DNA of 64,000 bases from contig JAEUGJ010000010.1 of the NCBI GenBank assembly GCA_016775335.1, positions 86,544 through 150,543 of the forward strand, written 5' to 3'. This DNA comes from Mogibacterium sp. (GTDB taxonomy: Bacteria > Bacillota > Clostridia > Peptostreptococcales > Anaerovoracaceae). Made by a program: the position numbers and the translations under genes. The notes below the pieces were generated by a model. That model was given only the letters and a program-made list of their open reading frames with translations, did not search any database and was not told the origin of the DNA. Positions 1 through 9,435 of this stretch are shown in pieces; within the stretch, counting starts at the first letter, position 1; each line of letters opens with the position of its first letter.

Positions 1-251
1 AACTTCTCGTTCCGGAAGAATTCCGGCATATCATTTACATCTGTGGAAATCATGTGATTCGGAACCACGTCGCTGGTGAAATCAAACCAGAACTTGGACA
101 TCTGGGTCAGAACCACGCCCTTGTCTACGATATCGTTCTGCAGAATATGGTCGAACGCAGAAATGCGGTCGGTGGCAACCATAATCAGGCTGTCATCTGC
201 ATCGTAGAGCTCACGAACTTTACCTTCTTTAACCGGGGTATATTCCTTCAT
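1..251 (-). CDS. purC: Phosphoribosylaminoimidazole-succinocarboxamide synthase, N-terminal part (cut by window edge)
   Basis: This enzyme of de novo purine synthesis joins aspartate to CAIR using ATP, giving SAICAR. The visible 83 codons begin MKEYTPVKEGKVRELYDADD and continue with VATDRISAFDHIL, the conserved nucleotide-binding start of the SAICAR synthetase family; the rest lies outside the window. Two in-frame ATGs, at 257 and 251 on the minus strand, follow a GGAG at 264-261. The second has the normal spacing of about 8 nt and is chosen. The gene is divergent from purA, another purine gene. The identity is clear from the conserved motifs. Confidence 0.93.
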   Translation of the reverse strand, partial: MKEYTPVKEGKVRELYDADDSLIMVATDRISAFDHILQNDIVDKGVVLTQMSKFWFDFTSDVVPNHMISTDVNDMPEFFRNEK

Positions 252-298
252 TTTCATAACTCCATTCTTTGCTATGCATAATAAGACTTGACTCAATA

Positions 299-327
299 AA
301 TATACCACCTGGCGGGGAATTGTTCAA
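299..327 (-). promoter_or_regulatory. Probable purC promoter
   Basis: On the minus strand TTGAAC (327-322) and TATATT (304-299) are separated by 17 nt. They lie about 45 nt upstream of the purC start, in the divergent region shared with purA. I see no purine riboswitch core in this leader. Confidence 0.5.
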
Positions 328-377
328 GAAATAAGCCCATAAAAATAAGATTCTTCCGGCAGAGGCGACCGGGAAGA

Positions 378-456
378 GAATCCCCGAAAGCCTTGCATTG
401 CACAGGAAATTGTTATACAATGACCTGTGTATGTGGCTCGGGGATTCGCCTTTTTT
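378..456 (+). promoter_or_regulatory. Hairpin with U-tract and embedded promoter-like boxes upstream of purA
   Basis: GAATCCCCG (378-386) pairs with CGGGGATTC (439-447), and six T residues follow at 451-456, which is the form of an intrinsic terminator on the plus strand. The large loop holds TTGCAT (393-398), 16 nt and TACAAT (415-420), which could be the purA promoter, and a smaller ACAGG/CCTGT pairing. If transcription starts at the inner promoter the left arm is not transcribed, so terminator and promoter readings compete. The purA start lies about 135 nt downstream. Confidence 0.4.
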
Positions 457-589
457 GGAGGAGAGCCGGAAGCCCATGCGATTCAAAAAAGCTATTTTTA
501 CAACGGTAATTGGGCGATGCAGAAGGTCATTCATTGGACGAGGTCACAAAGCCTTTATGAGAGCAGAGTGCTGCATTAAAGGAGGAAAT

Positions 590-1867
590 ATGATTACAGC
601 AGTTGTAGGAGCAAATTGGGGCGATGAAGGTAAGGGGAAGATCACTGATCGCCTGGCACAGGACGCAGATTATGTGGTTCGTTTTCAGGGAGGCAGCAAT
701 GCCGGCCACACCATCAAGAATGAGTGGGGCAAGTTCGCACTGCACCTTCTGCCATCGGGAATTTTCAGCAAGGACGCAGTCAGCGTAATCGGCAACGGCG
801 TAGCGGTAAATGCGAAGATTCTGGCAGAGGAGCTGAAGACGCTGGAAGATGCCGGCGTAGAGCACAGCAAGCTGATTGTTTCGGACCGCGCGCACGTGGT
901 AATGTCCTATCACATGCTTTTGGATGCGTACGAAGAGGAGAGATTGGCGGGCAAATCCTTCGGTTCCACCAAGGCCGGAATGGCGCCGTGCTACTCGGAT
1001 AAATATGCGAAGATCGGATTCCAGGTGGGTGAGCTGTACGCGGACAGAGAGACCCTGATGCCGAGAATCGAGAACGTATGCCGGATTAAGAACACGCTGA
1101 TGGAACATCTGTACCACAAGCCGCTGTTGGATCCGGAAGAAATTTACAAGGAAATCAAAGAGAATGCGGAAATCCTGAGACCGTACGTGGCGCACACATC
1201 CGCTGTGCTGCACCAGGCGCTGAAGGACGACAAGAAGATTCTACTGGAAGGTCAGCTGGGCGCGCTGAAGGATACGGATCACGGAATTTATCCGATGGTA
1301 ACCTCTTCCTCCACACTGGCAGGCTTCGGTGCAATCGGTGCGGGCGTTCCGCCGTATGAAATTCAGCAGATTATCTGCGTGGTAAAAGCATATTCGTCTG
1401 CCGTCGGTGCCGGCGCATTCGTCTCCGAGCTGTTCGGAGAGGAAGCGGATGAGCTGAGAAGACGCGGCGGTGACGGCGGAGAGTTTGGTGCTACTACCGG
1501 ACGTCCGAGAAGAGTGGGCAACTTCGATGCCGTGGCAACACGGTACGGTTGCATGATGCAGGGCGCAACCGAAGTGGCACTCACCGTTGTGGATGTACTG
1601 GGATATCTGGACGAGCTGAAGATCTGCGTGGGCTACGACGTGGACGGAGAGATCACCACCGACTTCCCGAACACCATTCAGCTGGAGAAGGCAAAGCCGG
1701 TATACGAGACCATGCCGGGCTGGAAGTGCGACATCACCGGTATTACGAAGTACGAAGATCTGCCGAAGGAATGCAGAGACTATGTGGAGCGCATCGAAGA
1801 GCTGATCGGCGTTCCGGTTACCATGGTTTCCAACGGTCCGGCAAGAGACGAACTGATTTTCCGGTAA
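590..1867 (+). CDS. purA: Adenylosuccinate synthase
   Basis: PurA joins IMP and aspartate using GTP in the first committed step to AMP. The 425-residue protein opens with MITAVVGANWGDEGKGK, holding the GDEGKGK GTP-binding loop, followed by FQGGSNAGHT with its catalytic His, the IMP-site stretch SSTLAGFGAIGAG and a TTGRPRRVGNFD segment. Length fits the family. The frame is open further upstream, but the ATG at 590 follows an excellent AAAGGAGG and matches the family N-terminus. It is divergent from purC, so the two halves of purine synthesis share one intergenic region. Confidence 0.97.
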   Translation: MITAVVGANWGDEGKGKITDRLAQDADYVVRFQGGSNAGHTIKNEWGKFALHLLPSGIFSKDAVSVIGNGVAVNAKILAEELKTLEDAGVEHSKLIVSDRAHVVMSYHMLLDAYEEERLAGKSFGSTKAGMAPCYSDKYAKIGFQVGELYADRETLMPRIENVCRIKNTLMEHLYHKPLLDPEEIYKEIKENAEILRPYVAHTSAVLHQALKDDKKILLEGQLGALKDTDHGIYPMVTSSSTLAGFGAIGAGVPPYEIQQIICVVKAYSSAVGAGAFVSELFGEEADELRRRGGDGGEFGATTGRPRRVGNFDAVATRYGCMMQGATEVALTVVDVLGYLDELKICVGYDVDGEITTDFPNTIQLEKAKPVYETMPGWKCDITGITKYEDLPKECRDYVERIEELIGVPVTMVSNGPARDELIFR

Positions 1868-1929
1868 AAAATACAGAACATTCATACAAAGACTCCATTC
1901 ATCGTATATAATATGGAATAGAGCGGAGA

Positions 1930-1956
1930 GCCTGCGGCCTGGCCGCAGGCTTTTAT
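1930..1956 (+). terminator. Intrinsic terminator after purA
   Basis: GCCTGCGGCC (1930-1939) and GGCCGCAGGC (1941-1950) form a GC-rich stem, followed by TTTT. A TATAAT sits just upstream at 1907-1912, without a clear -35 box. Confidence 0.75.
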
Positions 1957-2016
1957 CGTTGAAAAGATTCGAAGGAAGAGGAAGGTCGCCCGGGGCGGCT
2001 TGGAAACGGAGGAAGA

Positions 2017-2562
2017 ATGGGCAGCGCAATCACCCAATGGGACGGAAATCTGCTGATGGAGATTCAGCATTTTGTCATACACGAGGGGCTGACGCCTTTG
2101 GTGAAATTCATCACTCACCTGGGGGATGCCGGGCAGATTTGGATTGCCCTGATTCTGCTGATGCTGTGCTTCAAGAGGACCCGGAGAGTGGGGGTCATCG
2201 CAGCGACGGCGCTGATCATCTCCTTCGTGATAAATAACCTGATGCTGAAGAACCTGGTGGGCCGAATCCGGCCTTACGAAATGTTCGCCGGAGTTCAGCG
2301 GCTGGTGGGAAAACCTTCGGATTGGTCCTTCCCCTCCGGTCACTCGGCGGCGTCTTTTGTGACGGCAGTGGTGATGTTCCGGGAGCTTCCACGGAAGTAC
2401 GGCGTGCCGGCGCTGACTCTGGCATTCCTCATCGCCCTGTCCAGACTGTACGTGGGCGTGCACTATCCGCTGGACGTGCTTTGCGGAGCCCTCAGCGGAA
2501 CCATCATCGCACTGCTGGTATGCCGATTCTATGAACGAAAGGATGTGCTTTCAAAATGGTAA
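2017..2562 (+). CDS. PAP2-family membrane phosphatase
   Basis: The 181-residue membrane protein carries the three signature blocks of type 2 phosphatidic acid phosphatases: KNLVGRIRPY (KX6RP), PSGHS, and SRLYVGVHYPLDV (SRX5HX3D), with hydrophobic segments between. Members remove phosphate from lipid phosphates such as undecaprenyl pyrophosphate or phosphatidylglycerol phosphate; the substrate cannot be read from the sequence. The start follows GGAGGAAGA. Its last 7 bases overlap the start of ung, so the two are translationally coupled. A dedicated undecaprenyl pyrophosphatase, uppP, lies at 53.6 kb. Confidence 0.88.
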   Translation: MGSAITQWDGNLLMEIQHFVIHEGLTPLVKFITHLGDAGQIWIALILLMLCFKRTRRVGVIAATALIISFVINNLMLKNLVGRIRPYEMFAGVQRLVGKPSDWSFPSGHSAASFVTAVVMFRELPRKYGVPALTLAFLIALSRLYVGVHYPLDVLCGALSGTIIALLVCRFYERKDVLSKW

Positions 2563-3254
2563 ATATTGGAAATGATTGGGACGACGTGCTCCGGGAGGAG
2601 TTCCGCAAGGGATACTATCTGAACCTGCGGCAGTTCCTGAAGAAGGAATATTCTCAGGGCACGGTATATCCGCCGATGAACGATATCTTCAACGCTTTTC
2701 GGTACACCCCGTATCAGGATGTGAAGGTGGTCATCCTGGGACAGGATCCGTACCATGAACCGGGACAGGCTCACGGACTGGCCTTCTCCGTTCAGCCGGG
2801 CGTTCCGGAACCCCCGTCCCTCCAGAATATTTTCAAGGAGCTTCACGAGGATATCGGGTTTGAAATTCCGCCGAAGGGAAACGGCTGTCTGGTTCCCTGG
2901 GCGAAGTCCGGGGTGCTGCTTCTGAATACAGCGCTGACGGTGCGGGCGCACCAGGCCAACTCCCATCGGGGAAAGGGCTGGGAACAGCTGACGGACCGGG
3001 TGATCGAACTGCTGAATGAGCGGGAGAAGCCCATCGTGTTCATCCTTTGGGGCAGCAACGCCAAGTCCAAAGTGCCGCTGATCACCGGGAAGCAGCATCT
3101 CATCATCACATCGGTACATCCCAGTCCGCTGTCGGCCTATCGGGGCTTTTTCGGGGGAAAATATTTCTCCCGGGCCAACGCATTCCTGGAGGAACACGGC
3201 GAAGCACCGGTGGATTGGACCCTGGCGGGAAGAAATGGGTCGTTGGAAGGATAA
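2556..3254 (+). CDS. ung: Uracil-DNA glycosylase (family 1)
   Basis: Ung removes uracil from DNA and starts base-excision repair. The 232-residue protein has the water-activating motif GQDPYH with HGLAFSV downstream, the uracil-specificity block GVLLLNTALTVR, and the minor-groove loop HPSPLSAYRGFFG with its catalytic His. Length is typical of bacterial Ung. It overlaps the PAP2 gene by 7 bases and is followed after 15 bases by a GNAT-like gene, so it belongs to a four-gene unit ending at the terminator at 5041-5082. Confidence 0.96.
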   Translation: MVNIGNDWDDVLREEFRKGYYLNLRQFLKKEYSQGTVYPPMNDIFNAFRYTPYQDVKVVILGQDPYHEPGQAHGLAFSVQPGVPEPPSLQNIFKELHEDIGFEIPPKGNGCLVPWAKSGVLLLNTALTVRAHQANSHRGKGWEQLTDRVIELLNEREKPIVFILWGSNAKSKVPLITGKQHLIITSVHPSPLSAYRGFFGGKYFSRANAFLEEHGEAPVDWTLAGRNGSLEG

Positions 3255-3269
3255 GGAAAGGGTTGTAAA

Positions 3270-3662
3270 ATGAAATATCGTTATAACGAAACGCTTCCGG
3301 CGGATTTCGCGGCACTGGCGCAGACGTGCGGCGCGAGAATCCCGCTGAAGTCGGCCCATGAAGCGATACGAAACAGTCTTTTTACCGTGGGAATCTTTGA
3401 AGAGGAGCAGCTGGTGGCGTTTGGCCGCATCTGCGGAGACGGGGTGCTGTACTACCTGGTGTGCGACGTCATGGTGGCGGAGGAATTCCGGGAACGGCAT
3501 CTGGAGGAGAACCTCCTTCGGGAATTGGGCGACTACCTGCGGGAGCATCGGCGGCGTGAGAGCCGGGTGATGATTCGGACGGACCGGGCGTACGCCGAGG
3601 TCTGCCGGAAGCACGGTTTCAAATATGTGGATGAGGATTACGAAGTCATCATGAAGGGGTAG
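3270..3662 (+). CDS. GNAT-like N-acetyltransferase, degenerate acetyl-CoA loop
   Basis: This 130-residue protein has the GNAT layout: a strand pattern LVAFGRICGDGVLYYLVCDVMV, a helix, and a C-terminal HGFKYVDEDYEVIMKG typical of the end of the fold. The pyrophosphate-binding loop, usually Q/RxxGxG/A, is replaced here by EEFRERHLEEN without glycines, so acetyl-CoA binding may be altered. The substrate is unknown. It follows ung by 15 bases and is followed after 2 bases by the ATP-grasp gene, whose ribosome binding site lies in its last codons. Confidence 0.6.
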   Translation: MKYRYNETLPADFAALAQTCGARIPLKSAHEAIRNSLFTVGIFEEEQLVAFGRICGDGVLYYLVCDVMVAEEFRERHLEENLLRELGDYLREHRRRESRVMIRTDRAYAEVCRKHGFKYVDEDYEVIMKG

Positions 3663-3664
3663 CA

Positions 3665-5011
3665 ATGAATTTACGGGAACAGATATATACGGATTACATT
3701 CGCGAGATTACGGAGCATTACGAAGAAAACCGGGCGGCGGCAGAGGTGATGAAAGAGGAGCTGCAGCACACCCCGCTGATTTCCCGCGGCCGCCTGATTG
3801 ACAAGCCGCTGGCGATACAGAAGGTGTACACCCGGGAGGACGACCGGCGGTTTCGGGAAATCGTGGAGATGACTCACCGAATCTGCTGCAAGGTGATCGA
3901 TCGCTATGTGGCGGATCCGGAATACCGGAAGGGCTTCGGCTTTTCCGAGAAGCTGGAGGAGCTGATTCTGGCGGATCCGGGATACCCGGACGAACTGCCC
4001 ATGGCCCGCTTCGACATTTTCTATCACGAGGATACCGGGGACTTTAAGTTCTGCGAGATTAACACGGACGGAACCAGCGCCATGAACGAGGATTTCCATC
4101 TGGACAAGCTGAACCTGCGGAACCCGGCCCACCAGGCTATCTGCCGGAAGTACCGGCTCCGGAGCTACGAGCTGTTCGACAGCTGGGTGGAGACCTTCCT
4201 GGAGCTGTACACCCACTACCGGAAAAAACATCCGGAGATGCCGCTGGTGCCGACGGTGGCCATCGTGGATTTTCTGGATAAGGGGAACGTGCCGGAGTTC
4301 TACGAGTTCGCCACACGATTTCGGCAAAAAGGAATTTACGCCCAGGTCATTGACATCCGGTCGCTCCGTTACGAAGATGGCCGGCTGCTGGCACCGGAGG
4401 GCTACGAGATTCACGGAATCTACCGCCGGGCGGTGACGGCGGATGTGATGGAGGAGTACGATTCGGTAACGGCGCTGCTGGATGCCTATCGGGATGGAAA
4501 CATTTTCCTGTGCGGATCCTTCCGAACCCAGGTGGCCCATGCCAAAACCTTCTTCACCATGCTGCATCGGGAAGAAACCCGGGAAATTCTCACGGCAGAG
4601 GAGAACCGGTTCGTGCGGGAGCATGTCCCGTACACCTGCGACTTCGGGGACGAAGGCATCGCCTTGGAGAAAGTGATTCAGAATAAGGATAAGTACATTC
4701 TCAAACCCAACGATTCCTACGGATCCAACAGCGTGGCGGACGGAAAGGGCCGGTCATCGGAGGAATGGCGGAAGCTGTGCGAGGCATATTACAACAAGGG
4801 GTTTATCTGCCAGGAATATGCGGAGCAGTACGCCACTCCAAATGTGGATTTCATGTTCGGAGATGGAAGAACTTGGGATTATATCAATATGAACGGGCTG
4901 TATTCCTATAACGGAATTTTTGCCGGGGTGTTCACCCGGCAGGCGCGGGGGACGATTATCACCTCCCATGGAAGCGAGCGAAACGTGGCCAGCTACCTGG
5001 TGACGGAGTAA
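3665..5011 (+). CDS. Glutathionylspermidine synthase-like ATP-grasp protein
   Basis: The 448-residue protein resembles the preATP-grasp/ATP-grasp region of glutathionylspermidine synthases. The acidic FCEINTDGTSAMNED matches the conserved E-I-N-x-D-x block near the metal/substrate site, and KYILKPNDSYGSNSV plus ICQEYAEQ look like the ATP-binding strand and loop. Such enzymes form amide bonds through an acyl-phosphate; the substrates here are unknown and no amidase domain is fused. It is the last gene of the PAP2-ung-GNAT unit. A glutamate-cysteine ligase lies 6 kb away, which could hint at thiol chemistry, but that link is only a guess. Confidence 0.65.
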   Translation: MNLREQIYTDYIREITEHYEENRAAAEVMKEELQHTPLISRGRLIDKPLAIQKVYTREDDRRFREIVEMTHRICCKVIDRYVADPEYRKGFGFSEKLEELILADPGYPDELPMARFDIFYHEDTGDFKFCEINTDGTSAMNEDFHLDKLNLRNPAHQAICRKYRLRSYELFDSWVETFLELYTHYRKKHPEMPLVPTVAIVDFLDKGNVPEFYEFATRFRQKGIYAQVIDIRSLRYEDGRLLAPEGYEIHGIYRRAVTADVMEEYDSVTALLDAYRDGNIFLCGSFRTQVAHAKTFFTMLHREETREILTAEENRFVREHVPYTCDFGDEGIALEKVIQNKDKYILKPNDSYGSNSVADGKGRSSEEWRKLCEAYYNKGFICQEYAEQYATPNVDFMFGDGRTWDYINMNGLYSYNGIFAGVFTRQARGTIITSHGSERNVASYLVTE

Positions 5012-5040
5012 GGCGGTGCGCCGGAAGGGCGCGGAAAAAA

Positions 5041-5082
5041 CGGTGAAATCTTAAGGAATCTTAAGATTTCACCGCTTTTTCT
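5041..5082 (+). terminator. Strong intrinsic terminator
   Basis: A perfect 15-bp stem (5041-5055 with 5060-5074) with a GAAT loop is followed by CTTTTTCTT. It ends the PAP2-ung-GNAT-ATP-grasp unit. Confidence 0.92.
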
Positions 5083-5190
5083 TATGGTACAATAATTGTA
5101 AATTGCGGATGCCGAAGATGCAGGCGGGTGTTCTTCTCCCCCCGATTCGAGCGCTCGGTCAACCTGCACGGTGGGATTCGCAATTTTATT
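5083..5190 (+). promoter_or_regulatory. Extended -10 promoter and structured 5' leader of the subtilase gene
   Basis: TATGGTACAAT (5083-5093) is an extended -10 element. The predicted transcript starts almost exactly at AAATTGCG (5100-5107), which pairs with CGCAATTT (5179-5186) and closes an 87-nt domain. Inside, TGCAGG (5119-5124) pairs with CCTGCA (5163-5168), and CCGA (5142-5145) with TCGG (5155-5158). The domain ends about 40 nt before the start codon. I could not match it to a known riboswitch class. Confidence 0.45.
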
Positions 5191-5227
5191 TTTACAGAAC
5201 TTATCGAAACAGACAGGGGTAAGAGCA

Positions 5228-8200
5228 ATGAAGAAAAAGACTCACCGAATGAAGACCGCAGGGAAAAAGCTGACGGTACTGGCGCTGGCTTGCGGAATGA
5301 CGATTAGCATGATGCCGTTCCAAGCCGCAGCGGCGACGGAATCGGAACTGCCGAACCTGGCCGCCTCCGCCAAGGGGAGCCGCCTCACCGGATCCGTCAA
5401 TTCCGGGAAGAAGTATCCGGAATGCGTACCGAATCAGGTGGTAGTGCAGTACAAGGAAGGCGCCGTTACCACGGATGCGCCGACGGCCAAGGAGAAGAAG
5501 ATGGCCCGCCGGGCAGCCACGGCGGAATCCTTCGGTAGCGCCATGAAGGAGAAGTCCGGCGATCGGCAGAAGAAGGCGGAGAACACGTTGGGACAGCAGG
5601 CGGCAATTCTGGAGAAATCCCTGGATAAATATGAGATTCAGGATACGATTGCCCTGACCCCGACGAAATCCTCGGAGGACGAGACGGTCATCAGTATCGT
5701 TTCCTCGAAGGACGGCAGCGCCAAGACTTTGGCAAAGGAACTGGAGAAGAACCCGGAAATCGAGAACGCGGAACCGAACTATATTTTTGAGGCGAAGGAC
5801 ACGGCATCTCAGACGGGATGGAACGACGAGTACCTCCGCACCGCATGGCAGCTGGACGGCATTCACGCCTCCGCCGGCTGGGATGCCTATGACAAAACCC
5901 CGGAGAAATCCGCAAAGGACGTGGTGGTTGCGGTAATGGATACGGGAATCGATTACGAACACGAGGAACTGAAGAGCCATATGTGGAAGGCCCCGAAGGG
6001 CTTTAAGCTTACCGGTACCTACGGACACGATTTTGTAGAGGAAGAGGCGGACTTCTGGGACATCCTCCTGGGCGGCAATACTTCCGATGATCCGGACGGC
6101 ATCGATCCTATGGACCAGAACGGCCACGGCACCCACTGCGCCGGCATCATCGCGGCACAGGCCAACAACGGCACCGGCACCGCCGGCGTATTCGGCAGCG
6201 ACAAATCCGGCGACAGCAGCGGCATCCGGCTGATGGGCGTTCGGGTGCTGGACAGCGACGGCAGCGGCACCCTGAGCGGAATCCTCAAAGGTTTCTACTA
6301 TACTATCCGGGCCAAGCAGCTGGGCGTGAACCTGAAAGCCATCAACTGCTCCTTTGGCGGGGAAGTGGATTCCGACATTTACGACTCCGTCATCGACGAA
6401 GCGGGCAAAGCGGGCATTCTCACCATCTGCGCCGCCGGAAACGAGGCGTCGGACAACGACGTAACCGCCAGTGCTCCGGCCAACACCGGCTCCGATTACG
6501 GCGTTTCGGTGGCGGCCTCCGGCGAGGACGGCACCCTGGCATCCTACTCCAACTACGGAAAGCGGAACGTGGACGTGATGGCGCCGGGCACCAACATCCT
6601 CTCCTCAGTGAGCTATTCGAACTACACCCCGTGGCTGTACTCCGCCGATAAGGTGAAACAGCTGTCGGAGTATTACGGAGAATTCAATAAGGATTCCATA
6701 AAAGAAAACGGCATCACCCCGGTAACCGGTACGGACGCTTCCGGCAAATCCATCGACGGCATGAAGGAGTTCGGCGCCGCGGTGACCGGAAAGAAGCTGA
6801 GCAAGGGCAGCAAGGGAAAAGCGGAGCTGTCCATCGACGAATCCGAAGACGCTAATTTCCGCGCCTCCGGCGACAAAACCGCGCTGAAGTGGAAGATCAC
6901 CGGCGCAAAGAACGGGGACATGTTCCTGCTGTACTTCCCGTATGAAAAGAGCGGGGAATCGGATGGATCCAACACCTATTGCAACATCGCATACCGGACC
7001 ATCACCCGGGGCGGTGCCTCCGGATTCTTTATCGCGGGCGACATTGCGGCGGACGTATCGGATCAGGGAACCATCCAGTCCCTGAACGTGGCCTCCGAGG
7101 ATATCAACCAGACGGATTCCGGCATGAACGACGTGTGGAGAGCCGAAGGAAATACGGATTTGTTCTCCGCCGCAAATGCGAAGGGTCAGAACTTCGGCCT
7201 GGGATTCATCTATCAGGTGGGAGAAGAGGGGGATGCCACCATCGAAATCAGCTCCCTGGGAATTTCCAAAGCCGGTGCGGATGCGGATCGATTCGGCAAA
7301 TACGCTCTGTACTCCGGAACCTCCATGGCTACTCCGGTGGTTACCGGTTCCGTGGCCCTGATTGCGGCGATGAACCCGACTGCGGATGCGAAGCAGCTGA
7401 AATCCATCCTGTATCAGACCACCAACAATCAGTATAAGAACGAAGTATCCACCGGCGGCGGAATCGATTTCGACGAATACACCGCCGACAGCGTTTCCGC
7501 CAAACCGGCCGTCCGGTCGGCCAAGGTGGATCCGAAGAAGAATCAGGTGATTCTGGAGGGCGCCGGATTCGGAACCAATCCGGAAATCACGGTGACCAAT
7601 ACGGTTCAGGACACCAAGCGGGATATCGCTTCCAAGGATGTGGCCTCCGACGGCAGCAAAATCACCATTTCCAATGCATCCTCGTACAATCTGGCGGGAA
7701 GCAGTATTGCTTTTAGCATAAAGAACGGAGAGAAGACGGGCAGAGGCACCTTCTACCTGGTAAAAGGAAATACCGAATACAAGAAGGAATTCGTCCTGTC
7801 GGATGAAGAGGAAGAAAAAAGCGACGCGGCTGCCCGCAACAAGGATTCCTCCTCCAAGGACCTGTTCGACGACGATGAGGAAGCGGGCTCCGATGGCGAT
7901 AACGTCCAGTGGATTCCGAACGATATCCGGAAACTGGGATACGATGCGGGGAGCGGAAATCTGTATACCGTGGACAAGGACGACTACGACCAGGTGGGTC
8001 AGAGCTTGGATGACGCGGTGAAGAAGTACGCGAAGAGCCGGGAGAAGAAGCATTTCCTCTGGAAGATTAAGAAGGGGGAAAGCCCGGAAATCACGCTGGT
8101 AACCAACGCAGTATATATGAGAGGCAGCGTCTACGAGATTATCAGCTGCGACCTGGGCGACCGGAAGTCCTACATGCTGGTGGGCATGGATGTGACCGGA

Positions 8201-9367
8201 AGCAAGAAGAACTGGACGGTATACTCCGATACGCTGATCGACAATGGCAACATGCCGAGCACTGTCGATGAGGAGAGCGCCGGCTGCACCGCTTTGGCAG
8301 GAATGAACGGGAACCTGTATCTGGTAGGCGGTGCGAAGAAGGACGGCAAGAAGATTACGCCGTCCGGTGAGACCTGGAGCTGCCCGGTAAAATCCGGCGC
8401 CGTGTGGAAGAAGAAGGCGAGCCTGCCGGAGGGTCTGTACGACGGCAAGGTCTTCGCACAGAACGGAAAGCTGTACTACGTCTTGGGCCGAAACAGCAAG
8501 GACATCAATTACGACGTGATGGCCTTCGACGGCAGCAAGTGGCAGAAGGCGGGCACTCTGCCGAAGGTGCTGAACACAACCCTTACACAGGATGTGTTCG
8601 AACAGAATCTGGTAAGCTGCGCCGTGGGCCTGGATGCCAAGGGTATCGTGTTCGGAGGGGCCTCCTCCGACGGCAAGGGCGACACCTACCGGTTCAACAC
8701 CTCCACCGGAAAAACCGAGGCACTGAGCTACACCCTCTGGGGAAAGGGCCAGGAGACGGCGGCTTATGGTTCGTCATCCGGAAACCGGTTCTATGCGGAA
8801 TACGTGACCTACGATGACGATACCAGCTATGAGACGTTCAAGAGCATCCCGATTGAAAGCGCATACCGCACATTCAAAGTGAAGAAGACCGGCAAGGGCT
8901 CCGGCACGGTCACCGGCACAACCGGCGTCCTGAACGGGGAAAGCACCACGGTAAAAATCACACCGAAGAAGGGTTCCTACGTCTACTCCTACAGCATCAG
9001 CCGCTACGGCAAAAAGAAGAGCTTCAAGAAGCCGACGGCGGCCGCAAAGAAGTGTCAGAGCATTAAGCTGAAGGCCACGAAGAATGCCACGATTACGGTG
9101 CACTTCGGAAAAATCTGCACCAAGGTGAAGATCAACCGGAAATCCGTGAGCCTGAAGCGGGGGAAGAGCATAAAGCTGAAGGCTTCCGCCAACGGCACCA
9201 ACCGCAGCGTCACCTGGAAGGTGTCCAACCGGAAGTACGCCAAGGTAAGCAAATCCGGAAAGGTGACGATTCGGAGCAGCGCCCGCCGCGGCGCCAAAAT
9301 CCGGGTCACCGCTCGCTCCAAGGAGAACCGAAAGCTGAAAGCCGTGTGCACGATTAAGATGAGATAG
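5228..9367 (+). CDS. Secreted subtilisin-like serine protease with large C-terminal extension
   Basis: The 1379-residue protein starts with a signal peptide (MKKKTHRMKTAGKK, a hydrophobic core, then FQAAAA). A prodomain-like region (about 40-200) precedes the S8 catalytic domain: Asp238 in VMDTGID, His300 in GHGTHCAG, oxyanion Asn405 in AAGNE and Ser699 in GTSMATPV. About 290 residues separate Asn and Ser, so a PA-like insert splits the domain. An acidic linker near 860-890 leads to kelch-like repeats (about 900-1180), a basic InlB-like segment and a terminal Ig-like (Big_2-type) module. No LPXTG is present. The ATG at 5228 follows AGGGGTAAGAG and immediately gives the signal peptide. It probably feeds peptides to the importers and peptidases downstream. 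Confidence 0.92.
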   Translation: MKKKTHRMKTAGKKLTVLALACGMTISMMPFQAAAATESELPNLAASAKGSRLTGSVNSGKKYPECVPNQVVVQYKEGAVTTDAPTAKEKKMARRAATAESFGSAMKEKSGDRQKKAENTLGQQAAILEKSLDKYEIQDTIALTPTKSSEDETVISIVSSKDGSAKTLAKELEKNPEIENAEPNYIFEAKDTASQTGWNDEYLRTAWQLDGIHASAGWDAYDKTPEKSAKDVVVAVMDTGIDYEHEELKSHMWKAPKGFKLTGTYGHDFVEEEADFWDILLGGNTSDDPDGIDPMDQNGHGTHCAGIIAAQANNGTGTAGVFGSDKSGDSSGIRLMGVRVLDSDGSGTLSGILKGFYYTIRAKQLGVNLKAINCSFGGEVDSDIYDSVIDEAGKAGILTICAAGNEASDNDVTASAPANTGSDYGVSVAASGEDGTLASYSNYGKRNVDVMAPGTNILSSVSYSNYTPWLYSADKVKQLSEYYGEFNKDSIKENGITPVTGTDASGKSIDGMKEFGAAVTGKKLSKGSKGKAELSIDESEDANFRASGDKTALKWKITGAKNGDMFLLYFPYEKSGESDGSNTYCNIAYRTITRGGASGFFIAGDIAADVSDQGTIQSLNVASEDINQTDSGMNDVWRAEGNTDLFSAANAKGQNFGLGFIYQVGEEGDATIEISSLGISKAGADADRFGKYALYSGTSMATPVVTGSVALIAAMNPTADAKQLKSILYQTTNNQYKNEVSTGGGIDFDEYTADSVSAKPAVRSAKVDPKKNQVILEGAGFGTNPEITVTNTVQDTKRDIASKDVASDGSKITISNASSYNLAGSSIAFSIKNGEKTGRGTFYLVKGNTEYKKEFVLSDEEEEKSDAAARNKDSSSKDLFDDDEEAGSDGDNVQWIPNDIRKLGYDAGSGNLYTVDKDDYDQVGQSLDDAVKKYAKSREKKHFLWKIKKGESPEITLVTNAVYMRGSVYEIISCDLGDRKSYMLVGMDVTGSKKNWTVYSDTLIDNGNMPSTVDEESAGCTALAGMNGNLYLVGGAKKDGKKITPSGETWSCPVKSGAVWKKKASLPEGLYDGKVFAQNGKLYYVLGRNSKDINYDVMAFDGSKWQKAGTLPKVLNTTLTQDVFEQNLVSCAVGLDAKGIVFGGASSDGKGDTYRFNTSTGKTEALSYTLWGKGQETAAYGSSSGNRFYAEYVTYDDDTSYETFKSIPIESAYRTFKVKKTGKGSGTVTGTTGVLNGESTTVKITPKKGSYVYSYSISRYGKKKSFKKPTAAAKKCQSIKLKATKNATITVHFGKICTKVKINRKSVSLKRGKSIKLKASANGTNRSVTWKVSNRKYAKVSKSGKVTIRSSARRGAKIRVTARSKENRKLKAVCTIKMR

Positions 9368-9435
9368 CCGCCGGCGAGTGGAAGGGCGCTGCCAAATTGG
9401 GAAGGCTCCGCCATTCCATTGAGATGTAAGAAGAG

